Source of the DNA: Halorubrum halophilum
Lineage (GTDB): Archaea > Halobacteriota > Halobacteria > Halobacteriales > Haloferacaceae
Direction of reading: 5' to 3'
Assembly: GCF_000739595.1 (NCBI RefSeq)
Contig: NZ_BBJP01000028.1
Span: 1-52,821, forward strand
DNA length: 52,821 bases
Shown here: piece by piece, positions 8,888-15,968 of the stretch
Layout of the letters: each line of letters begins with the position of its first letter
Position numbering within the stretch: position 1 is the stretch's first letter
Notes under the pieces: generated by a model
Seen by the model: only the letters and a program-made list of their open reading frames with translations
Told to the model about the DNA's origin: nothing
The model's database searches: none
Made by a program: the position numbers and the translations under genes

Positions 8888-10042
8888 CTACATCCCCTCG
8901 TCGAGCAGTTCGCGAGCGATGATGTTCTTCTGGATCTCCGTGGTCCCCTCGTAGATCTGGGTGATCTTCGCGTCGCGGTAGAGCCGTTCCACGTCGTGGT
9001 CGTTGACGAAGCCGGCGCCGCCGTGGACCTGGACCGCCTTGTCGGCGACCTCGACCGCGGTCCGCGAGGCGAACTCCTTCGCCATCGACGCGAGTGCGGT
9101 GAGATCCCCCGATTCGTTGTCGACCGCCCACGCGGAGCGGTAGGTGAGCCAGCGCGCGGCCTCGGTGTTGGTGTGCATCTCCGCGAGCTTGTGTTTGATC
9201 GCCTGGAAGTCGCTGATCGGGCGGTCGAACTGCTCGCGCTCCTCCGCGTACTCTAAGGCGCGCTCGGCCGCGCCGCGGGCGATGCCGACGCCCTGCGCGG
9301 CGACCGCGGTGCGCGTCTCGTCGAAGAACTGCATGAGCTGTAAAAAGCCCATCCCGCGCTGGCCGATCAGGTTCTCCTCCGGGACCCGCACGTCGTCGAA
9401 CCGAAGCTCGGCGGTGTCGCTCGCGCGGATCCCGAGCTTCCCGGTGATCTTGTCGCGGGTGAGCCCGTCGCGGTCGCCCTCGACGAGGATCTGCGAGTAA
9501 CCGGAGTAGCGGTCGTCGATCTCGGGGTCGGTCTCGCAGACGACGACGAAGTAGTCGGCGACGGTGCCGTTCGTGATCCACATCTTCGAGCCGTTGATCA
9601 CCCACTCGTCGCCGTCCTTCTCGGCGCGCGTCGCCACTGAGGTCACGTCCGAGCCCGCCTGCGGCTCCGAGATGGCCGAGCCCATCACCGCGTCGCCCGC
9701 GGTCACCTCGGGGAGGACGCGCTCCTTCTGGTCCTCCGTGCCGAACTCCATCAGTGCCTCCGCGCCGAAGCCGGCGCTGGAGACGCAGAGGCCGATTCCG
9801 GGGTCGGCCGCGAACAGCTCCTCGGTGAGGATCGCGTTCTCCAGCGAGGAGTAGCCGACGCCGCCGTACTCGACGGGGACGTGCGGCGCGAGCAGTCCCA
9901 TGTCGGCGGCCTTGTCCATCACCTCATGAGGGTACTCCTCCTCCACGTCGTACTCGGTCGCGACCGGGCGAATCTCCTCCTCGGCGAACTTCCGGACCTC
10001 GTCGCGGAGGTGCTTCTGCTCGTCCGTTAACTGGAACTCCAT
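8888..10042 (-). CDS. Acyl-CoA dehydrogenase
   Basis: This 384-aa FAD enzyme catalyses alpha,beta-dehydrogenation of an acyl-CoA. N-terminal helical, middle beta (GSAISEPQAGSDV, WITNG) and C-terminal helical domains are all present. The catalytic base Glu lies in QIYEGTTEIQ, and VQVHGGAGF is the usual C-terminal motif. Length fits the family. The ATG at 10042 (MEFQLTDEQ) is preferred to an extension starting at 10081. Chain length is not predictable. Element B lies upstream, its near end about 85 bases from the start codon, so it could influence this promoter. Confidence 0.94.
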   Translation of the reverse strand: MEFQLTDEQKHLRDEVRKFAEEEIRPVATEYDVEEEYPHEVMDKAADMGLLAPHVPVEYGGVGYSSLENAILTEELFAADPGIGLCVSSAGFGAEALMEFGTEDQKERVLPEVTAGDAVMGSAISEPQAGSDVTSVATRAEKDGDEWVINGSKMWITNGTVADYFVVVCETDPEIDDRYSGYSQILVEGDRDGLTRDKITGKLGIRASDTAELRFDDVRVPEENLIGQRGMGFLQLMQFFDETRTAVAAQGVGIARGAAERALEYAEEREQFDRPISDFQAIKHKLAEMHTNTEAARWLTYRSAWAVDNESGDLTALASMAKEFASRTAVEVADKAVQVHGGAGFVNDHDVERLYRDAKITQIYEGTTEIQKNIIARELLDEGM

Positions 10043-10127
10043 ACGCGACCGTTTCGCGGAATCCATGATAATTATTCGCAAACGTTAGGGAATTCGAATC
10101 GTGTTTATAATTCTTTAGTTTGGTAGT

Positions 10128-10579
10128 GTGATTGATAGCGGGAGTAGGTGTTGCAGATCGGCGGCGGAGAGGAAGTATTTAAACAACCGTGAGCGACTGC
10201 GACGATCGCTTATAAACGGGATGCGGTGGCGCGCGCCTCCGAGTGGCCGACAGGCCACGAGGAGTGCGTGCGAGGGAGCCCGCGGCCGCCTTTGGCGGCC
10301 GCGGCGAGGCTGGGGAGGTGTGAGGCGCGGGGTGGTGCGGTCGGGTGGGACTCAAATGGGCAGCCGGGAGGACGGCGCAGGCGACGCAAGCACTGCAAGG
10401 AGCGAGTGGAACGAGCGACTGAGGAGCACAGCGAGCGTGTGCCGTCCTCCCGGTTGGGGCTTTGGAAGTGTTCACCCCAGCACCGTCGTACCCTTATAAA
10501 CAGCCGCCAGCAACACCACTCGATCGCTTATAAACAGCCGTTTCACCAGTTCGCTATACCCACTCCTGCCATCGATCAC
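10128..10579 (+). repeat. Structured intergenic element B (family A-D), 452 bp with terminal inverted repeats
   Basis: The ends are imperfect inverted repeats of about 27 bases (21 match) with core GGGAGTAGGTGT on the left. Four AT boxes lie near 10175 (TATTTAAA), 10209, 10493 and 10527 (TTATAAA). Hairpins: H1 is CTCC-GA-GTGGCC-GACA-GGCCAC-GA-GGAG; H2 is CCGCGGCCGCC-TTT-GGCGGCCGCGG. H3 has arms at 10361-10379 and 10438-10456, 19 bp including two G-U pairs, around a loop shared with D. The element lies between the aminotransferase 3' end and the acyl-CoA dehydrogenase start. No protein is credible here. Confidence 0.75.
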
Positions 10580-10602
10580 GCGGTGGGCCCGACCGGGCCC
10601 CG

Positions 10603-11745
10603 TCAGCGCCGCCCTTCGACGAACGTCGCGATCCGGTCGGTCGCCTCCTTCAGCTCGCGCATCGAGGTCGCGTACGACACCCGGAGATGACCCTCGCCGC
10701 CCTCGCCGAAGACGGAACCGGGGACGACGGCGACGCCCTGCGCCTCCAGTAGCTCCTCCGCGAACGCCTCGTCGTCGCCGCCGCAGTCCGGGAACGCGTA
10801 GAACGCGCCGCCCGGCTCGAAGGTGTCGAGGCCCATCTCGTTGAACCGGGAGACGACCAGCCGCCGCCGGCGGTTGTACTCGTCGACCATCTCCGCGACC
10901 TCGTCGTCGCACCGGTCGAGCGCTTCGATCGCGGCGTACTGCGGCGTCGTCGGCGCCGACAGCATCGTGTACTGGTGGATCCGGTTCATCGCGTCGATGG
11001 CCTCGCTCGGGCCGAGGGCGTACCCCAGCCGCAGCCCGGTCATCGCGTACGCCTTCGAGAAGCCGTTGACGACGACGGTGCGCTCGCGCATCCCCGGCTG
11101 GGTAGCGATCGAGGCGTGCTCGGCGCCGTAGGTGAGCGCGGAGTAGATCTCGTCGGCGATCACCCGGAGGTCCTCGTCGCGACAGAACGCCGCGACCTCG
11201 GCGTACTCCTCCTCGGTCATCGTCGCGCCCGTCGGGTTGTTCGGGTAACAGAGCACGAGCAGGTCGGCCTCGGCGGCGCCCGCCGCCTCCAGCGACTCCC
11301 GAGTGAGCGCGAAGTCGTCTTCGGCCCGCGTGGGGACCGTCAGCGGCTCGCCGCCCGCGAGCTCGATCCCCGGTCCGTACGAGATGTACGTCGGCTCGTG
11401 GACCGCGACCGTGTCGCCGGGGTCGACGAGGGCGCGGAACGCCAAGTCGACCGCCTCGCTCGCGCCGGTCGTGACGAGGATCTCCTCGGCCGGATCGTAC
11501 GACTGGTCGTAGCGCTCGTGATGGGCGGCGATCCGCTCGCGGAGCGCGGCCATCCCGCGGTTCGAGGTGTAGGAGGTCTTCCCGCGTTCAAGCGAGTCGA
11601 TCGCGGCGGTCCGAGCGGCCCACGGCGCCGAGAAGTCGGGCTCGCCGACGCCCAAGGAGATCACGTCGTCGCGCGCCTCCGCGAGCTCGAAGAACTTCCG
11701 GATCCCCGACTCCGGGAGGTCGCGCGCGCGGTCCGAGAGTCTCAT
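10603..11745 (-). CDS. PLP-dependent aminotransferase, class I/II
   Basis: This 380-aa fold-type I aminotransferase has the PLP-binding Lys in NGFSKAYAMTGLRLGY, the LCYPNNPTGA motif, ADEIYSALTY (Asp and Tyr contacts), and a C-terminal Arg in HLRVSYATS that would bind the substrate carboxylate. It matches archaeal aspartate/aromatic-type aminotransferases; the exact amino acid is unknown. The ATG overlaps the stop of the Lrp-type regulator by four bases (ATGA), so the regulator and enzyme form an operon and the regulator probably controls this amino-acid pathway. Confidence 0.93.
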   Translation of the reverse strand: MRLSDRARDLPESGIRKFFELAEARDDVISLGVGEPDFSAPWAARTAAIDSLERGKTSYTSNRGMAALRERIAAHHERYDQSYDPAEEILVTTGASEAVDLAFRALVDPGDTVAVHEPTYISYGPGIELAGGEPLTVPTRAEDDFALTRESLEAAGAAEADLLVLCYPNNPTGATMTEEEYAEVAAFCRDEDLRVIADEIYSALTYGAEHASIATQPGMRERTVVVNGFSKAYAMTGLRLGYALGPSEAIDAMNRIHQYTMLSAPTTPQYAAIEALDRCDDEVAEMVDEYNRRRRLVVSRFNEMGLDTFEPGGAFYAFPDCGGDDEAFAEELLEAQGVAVVPGSVFGEGGEGHLRVSYATSMRELKEATDRIATFVEGRR

Positions 11746-12230
11746 GGCGAGACGGAGAGGCGGTCGTCGTCGTCGCCGTCCTCGAACCGGATCCCGCCGT
11801 CCTTGTAGGTGTCCATGATGTAGTGGGTCACCGTCTGGGTGACCTCCGGCATGGGCGCGACCTGCTCGGAGATGAATCGGGAGACGTCCTCCATCGTCTC
11901 GCCGAGCACCTCGACGGCGAAGTCGTAGTCGCCGGAGACGAGGTGGAGGGCGTCGACCGCGGGGAACTTCGCGATCTGGTCGGCGACCTGTTCGTACCCC
12001 GTCTCGCGGTCGAGTTCGACGTTGATCTCGGCGATCGCTCGGATCTTCCCCTCGTCCACGCGGTCCCAGTCGACGACCGCCTGGTAGCCGTGAACCACGT
12101 TGTCCGCCTCCAGCGCGTCGATCGCGTCCGCTACCGCGTCCGCGTCGAGGCCCGTCTGGGCCGCGATGTCGTCGATGTCCTCGCGGGCGTTCCGCGCCAA
12201 CACGTCGAGTACCTCGCGCTCGGCGTCCAT
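11742..12230 (-). CDS. Lrp/AsnC family transcriptional regulator
   Basis: This 162-aa protein has an N-terminal helix-turn-helix (EVLDVLARNAREDIDDIAAQTGLDADAV split over residues 5-40) and a C-terminal RAM-type ligand-binding and oligomerisation domain (IAEINVELD, VSGDYDFAVEVLGETMEDVSRFI). It is a typical feast/famine regulator responding to an amino acid or related effector. The acidic tail after residue 145 is usual for halophiles. It is the first gene of an operon with the aminotransferase and overlaps it by four bases. Autoregulation is likely by family analogy. Confidence 0.92.
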   Translation of the reverse strand: MDAEREVLDVLARNAREDIDDIAAQTGLDADAVADAIDALEADNVVHGYQAVVDWDRVDEGKIRAIAEINVELDRETGYEQVADQIAKFPAVDALHLVSGDYDFAVEVLGETMEDVSRFISEQVAPMPEVTQTVTHYIMDTYKDGGIRFEDGDDDDRLSVSP

Positions 12231-12336
12231 ACCTCACGATCACACGGGGACGGTTTATGAGTAGCGACGCCCGCAAGACGGGCGAGGCGGCAGGGTGGAA
12301 CGACGGACGCACGGAACTTCGCCGAATCCTTATTAG

Positions 12337-12352
12337 TGATACCATTGTATCA
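12337..12352. promoter_or_regulatory. Operator-like palindrome of the toxin-antitoxin promoter
   Basis: TGATACCATTGTATCA has perfect 6-bp arms (TGATAC/GTATCA) around four bases. It lies seven bases before the antitoxin ATG and just after an AT-rich box (CTTATTA). This position is where an antitoxin-toxin complex would block a short-leader promoter. Confidence 0.6.
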
Positions 12353-12358
12353 CACACT

Positions 12359-12634
12359 ATGAGCACCGACGCGAACGCCGGCGACGATCGGATGGAGAAG
12401 ATCAACGTCCGCGTTCCGAAGTCCCTGCTGGACCGGATCGACGAGGAGTGGGAGCGGCGGGGGTACGCGAGCAAGTCCGAGGCGATCCGCGACGCGCTGC
12501 GCGACTGGGTGGATCCGTCGGTCACCCTCTCCGAGGAGACGCTGTCCGATCTGGCGGAGAGCCGCGAGCAGGCGGAACGCGACGAGACGGTGTCGGCCGA
12601 GGAAGCCCGCGAGCGACTGGGACTGGATGACTGA
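12359..12634 (+). CDS. Ribbon-helix-helix antitoxin
   Basis: This 91-aa protein has an RHH DNA-binding fold in MEKINVRVPKSLLDRIDEEW, followed by GYASKSEAIRDALRDWV, and an acidic helical tail that would wrap the toxin. The gene overlaps the following RelE-like toxin by eight bases and sits just downstream of a palindrome, as expected for an autoregulated type II system. The start at 12359 gives an 11-residue lead before the RHH strand. Confidence 0.88.
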   Translation: MSTDANAGDDRMEKINVRVPKSLLDRIDEEWERRGYASKSEAIRDALRDWVDPSVTLSEETLSDLAESREQAERDETVSAEEARERLGLDD

Positions 12635-12890
12635 GGTCGAGTACACCGAGCAGGCGCTTTCCCATCTGGAAGCCCTCGATCCACAGGCCGCCGACCGGAT
12701 TATGAACAAGGTCGACGAGGCGACCGAGTGGACCGAACATCGGTTGGAACCCCTCTCCGGGTATCCGTACTATAAGCTCCGAGCCGGCGACTATCGTGCC
12801 GTCGTCGCGTGGAACCGCAACGACGACATCATTCGCGTCGAAGCCGTCGGTCACCGCAGAAACGTGTACGACCGACACCTGCCTCCCTGA
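12627..12890 (+). CDS. RelE/ParE-family toxin
   Basis: This 87-aa protein has the RelE/ParE fold: VEYTEQALSHLEALDPQAA at the N-terminus, then PLSGYPYYKLRAGDYRAVVAW and a C-terminal VEAVGHRRNVYDR. The basic and His residues of the last strand (GHRRNVY) match the RelE-type mRNA-interferase pattern better than ParE. It is co-encoded and overlapping with the RHH antitoxin upstream. By family knowledge it inhibits translation until bound by the antitoxin. Confidence 0.9.
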   Translation: MTEVEYTEQALSHLEALDPQAADRIMNKVDEATEWTEHRLEPLSGYPYYKLRAGDYRAVVAWNRNDDIIRVEAVGHRRNVYDRHLPP

Positions 12891-12948
12891 GGGCGCGTTC
12901 CCTTCCGCCACCCTCACCGCTTTCCGCGTGGCGCGCGATCACTCTCCC

Positions 12949-13815
12949 ATGGCTTCAGACACCACCGGCCGGCGCGACACGTTCGACATCGGCGGCGACC
13001 TGACCGTCAACCGTCTCGGCTTCGGCGCGATGCGGATCACGGGCGAGGACATCATCGGCCGACCCGATGACGAAGACGAGGCCGAGCGGGTCCTCCAACG
13101 AGCCGTGGACCTCGGCGTCGACTTCGTCGACACCGCCGATTCCTACGGCCCGGGCGTCTCGGAGCGGCTGATCGGCGAGGCGCTCGGCGACCCCGACGAC
13201 GTCGTTGTCGCCTCGAAGGCCGGCCTGCTCCGTAACCGCGAGGGCGACTGGCTCCCCCACGGCGACCCCGACTTCCTGAAGAACCAGGTGCTGTGTAGCC
13301 TCGACCGGCTCCGGACCGACACGATCGACCTGTACCAGTTCCACCGCCCGGACCCCGACACCGACTTCGAGGAGTCGGTCCACGCGTTCGCGGAGATGAA
13401 GGACGCCGGACAGATCGCCCACGTCGGGCTCTCGAACGTCACCGTCGAGCAGTTGGAGACCGCGACCGAGATCGTCGATGTCGCCACCGTCCAGAACCAG
13501 TACAACGTCGGCCACCGCGACGACGAGGACGTGCTCCGCGCGTGCGAGGAAAACGATGTGGGGTTCATCCCGTGGGGGCCGATGTACGCGATCGACGGAG
13601 ACGAGACCCCCGACGCGCTCGACGAGGTCGCCGACCGCCACGACGCGACGGCGCGACAGGTCGCGCTCGCGTGGCTGCTCGACCACTCCGACGTGACGCT
13701 CCCGATCCCGGGCACGTCGAGCGTCGATCACCTCGAATCGAACCTCGCGGCCGCGGACCTGTCGCTGACCGACGACGACCTGAGCGCGCTGAACGAGATC
13801 GACCCGCAGGAGTAG
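12949..13815 (+). CDS. Aldo/keto reductase
   Basis: This 288-aa NADPH-dependent oxidoreductase has a TIM-barrel fold. The catalytic tetrad is visible: Asp and Tyr in VDTADSYGPG, Lys in VVASKAGLL and His in YQFHRPDP. The C-terminal cofactor-phosphate motif LPIPGTSSVDHLESNLAA is complete. The ATG at 12949 (MASDTTGRRDTFDIGG) was chosen; upstream codons in frame run over the toxin gene end. It resembles YajO/Tas-type reductases. The substrate is unknown. Confidence 0.93.
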   Translation: MASDTTGRRDTFDIGGDLTVNRLGFGAMRITGEDIIGRPDDEDEAERVLQRAVDLGVDFVDTADSYGPGVSERLIGEALGDPDDVVVASKAGLLRNREGDWLPHGDPDFLKNQVLCSLDRLRTDTIDLYQFHRPDPDTDFEESVHAFAEMKDAGQIAHVGLSNVTVEQLETATEIVDVATVQNQYNVGHRDDEDVLRACEENDVGFIPWGPMYAIDGDETPDALDEVADRHDATARQVALAWLLDHSDVTLPIPGTSSVDHLESNLAAADLSLTDDDLSALNEIDPQE

Positions 13816-13847
13816 CCGCGAACTCTGAACTGCTGACGGCCTGTCGC

Positions 13848-15200
13848 CTATTCGTCGAACGGGTTCGTCAGCTCGACCGTCTCCTCGCGGTCGGGACCGA
13901 CGCCGACCGCGTAGATCGGCGTGTCGATCTCGTCGGCGACGAACTCCAGGTAGTCGCGGGCCGCCTCCGGGAGCGCGTCGTAGCCGTCCTCGGCGACCGC
14001 GGCCGAGTCGAACGGCTCCCAGGTGTCGAGCGTCTCGAACACGGGCTCACAGCGTTCCCACCGCTCGGTCGTCGTGGGAACGGTGTCGAACGTCTCTCCA
14101 TCGAGCTCGTAGCCCGTACACACCTTCAGCTCGTCGAGGCCGGCGAGCACGTCGACGTGGTTGACCGCGACGCCCGTGAAGCCGGAGACGCGCGCGGCGT
14201 GCCGGAGCATCGGGAGGTCGAGCCAGCCGATCCGGCGCGGGCGACCGGTGACCGTCCCGAACTCGCCGCCCTTCTCGCGGATGTCGTCGGCGAGCGCCTC
14301 CTCGTCGGCGTCGCCGTCGAGCTCGGTCGGGAGCGGCCCCTCGCCGACCCGCGAGAGGTACGCCTTCACGATGCCGACGACCTCGCCGTCGCCGACCGCC
14401 GTGACGCCGAGCCCGGAGCCGACCGACGCGGCGCCGGCGGTCGGATTCGAGGAGGTGACGAACGGGTAGTTCCCGTGGTCGATGTCGATGTGAGTGCCCT
14501 GCGCGCCCTCGAAGAGGATCTCGTCGCCCGCCTCGCGGCGGCGGTGGAGGTAGTCGGAGCAGTTGACGGTCATCCCCTCGTCGGCGAGCCGCTCGCCGAT
14601 CGCGGCGAACTCCTCGTGGAGCGCGTCGACGTCGAACGCCTCGGCGCGGTCGTCTCCTTGGAGGTCGAGCCCGTACACGTCCTCGACGAGCGCGCGCTTC
14701 TGCGGGACGACGTACTCCAGCTTCTCGCGGAGCACGTCGGAGTCGAGCAGGTCGGCGATCCGGATCCCCCGGCGTCCGGCCTTGTCCTCGTACGTCGGAC
14801 CGATGCCGCGGCCGGTCGTGCCGACCTCGTCGCCGGCGTCGTCGTCGGCCTTGACCTCCTCTTCGATCCCGTCGAGCACGCGGTGGTACGGGAGGATGAC
14901 GTGCGCCCGCCGGGCGACCCGCACGTCGGGGTCGAGTCCGCGCTCGCGCAGGTCGTCGATTTCGGTGAACAGCGTCTTGGGGTTGACGACGCAGCCGTTG
15001 CCGAGGATACCGGTCGTGCCTCGAACCGCGCCGCTCGGCACGAGCGACAGCTTGTACTCGACGCCGCCTTCGACGACGGTGTGGCCGGCGTTGTCGCCGC
15101 CCTGATAACGGACTACGACGTCCGCGTCCCCTCCCCACCGGTCGACGAGCGCGCCCTTGCCCTCGTCTCCCAGCTGGGAGCCGACGATGGTGAGTGTCAT
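13848..15200 (-). CDS. purA: Adenylosuccinate synthetase
   Basis: PurA joins IMP and aspartate using GTP in the first committed step of AMP synthesis. The 450-aa protein starts MTLTIVGSQLGDEGKGALVD with the GTP-binding GDEGKG loop and has GDNAGHTV, GRGIGPTYEDK, FEGAQGTHIDIDHG and TGRPRRIGW. A region of about 30 acidic residues relative to bacterial forms accounts for the extra length. It is convergent with the aldo/keto reductase. Very long open frames on the other strand here are GC-rich shadows. Confidence 0.97.
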   Translation of the reverse strand: MTLTIVGSQLGDEGKGALVDRWGGDADVVVRYQGGDNAGHTVVEGGVEYKLSLVPSGAVRGTTGILGNGCVVNPKTLFTEIDDLRERGLDPDVRVARRAHVILPYHRVLDGIEEEVKADDDAGDEVGTTGRGIGPTYEDKAGRRGIRIADLLDSDVLREKLEYVVPQKRALVEDVYGLDLQGDDRAEAFDVDALHEEFAAIGERLADEGMTVNCSDYLHRRREAGDEILFEGAQGTHIDIDHGNYPFVTSSNPTAGAASVGSGLGVTAVGDGEVVGIVKAYLSRVGEGPLPTELDGDADEEALADDIREKGGEFGTVTGRPRRIGWLDLPMLRHAARVSGFTGVAVNHVDVLAGLDELKVCTGYELDGETFDTVPTTTERWERCEPVFETLDTWEPFDSAAVAEDGYDALPEAARDYLEFVADEIDTPIYAVGVGPDREETVELTNPFDE

Positions 15201-15470
15201 ACGACCCGGTGGTTCCCGGCGAGGGGTAAAACCGATTACGGTCCAGTCCAGAGAATACACCACGAATATGCATTAGACGCGCGAAGTGCGCGTGTCGCTA
15301 TCGTCGTTCGTGCGGGTCCCCTCCGCGATCGACGGCGGATTGATCCGATCCGGACGGCGTCGCTCCGATCGAATGCGTTAACTACTCCCACGTCAAAGCC
15401 CGGGTCGAGCGATTCCGGGCACTCCCCGACAGCAACTTTTAAACGGGGGCATGACGAGTTAACATGTGCC

Positions 15471-15776
15471 ATGATAGATCGACTAGAGAAGGAGGTAGAC
15501 ATGCTGGAACGTCACCTCCAAGTCCTGCGGATGGTCATCGAAAACGAGCCGATCGGCATCGTGAAGATGTCGAACGAGACGGGATACCCCCATCACAAGG
15601 TCCGCTACTCGCTGCGCGTGCTCGAGGAAGAGAACCTCATCGAGCCGTCCAGCCAGGGCGCGATCACGACCGAGCGCACCCACGAGTTCGTCGACGAACT
15701 CGACGAGAAGCTCGACGAGACGGTCGATAAGCTCGGCTCCATGCGGATCGACGACGCCGCGGAACTCGAGAACTGA
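15471..15776 (+). CDS. Small winged-helix regulator (COG3432-like)
   Basis: This 101-aa protein begins MIDRLEKEVDMLERHLQVL, a short coiled helix, then a winged helix (GIVKMSNETGYPHHKVRYSLRVLEEENLI) and an acidic C-terminal helix (DELDEKLDETVDKL). The shape fits small haloarchaeal predicted transcriptional regulators that dimerise through flanking helices. The start codon is preceded by a TTTTAAA box at about 15437, consistent with a short leader. It is monocistronic and has no adjacent target that would suggest a role. Confidence 0.8.
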   Translation: MIDRLEKEVDMLERHLQVLRMVIENEPIGIVKMSNETGYPHHKVRYSLRVLEEENLIEPSSQGAITTERTHEFVDELDEKLDETVDKLGSMRIDDAAELEN

Positions 15777-15968
15777 CTGTTTCGATTTCGCGTGAGCGAC
15801 GCACGAATCGCGTGGTGACGGGGTTTAAACGGCGTTTGGATCGGGATTCGGTCGGGTTTGAACCGTCTCTGAACCGCATTTAAATCGAACCTCGTTCGGG
15901 TTCGCAGTTCGTCCTCGCCAGCCGCATTCTCTCGACTCGGCAGTTCTCGGCTCGTTTCGGCCCGTCAG

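Noticed and set aside
10128..10579. Open frames of 60-150 codons across element B (and the similar ones in A, C and D)
   Set aside because: They run in several frames and both strands, differ between copies by frameshifts, are rich in Arg/Pro/Ala, and follow from the GC-rich hairpins. Stem covariation argues for structure, not protein.
10603..12684. 693-codon minus-strand frame running through the aminotransferase
   Set aside because: Only the last 380 residues are a real protein, starting at 11745. The upstream part is out of frame with the Lrp gene and toxin-antitoxin genes and is basic and low-complexity.
13542..15776. 744-codon open frame opposite purA
   Set aside because: It is a GC-rich shadow spanning the end of one gene, all of purA in antisense and the start of another; the composition is Arg/Val-rich and not acidic.
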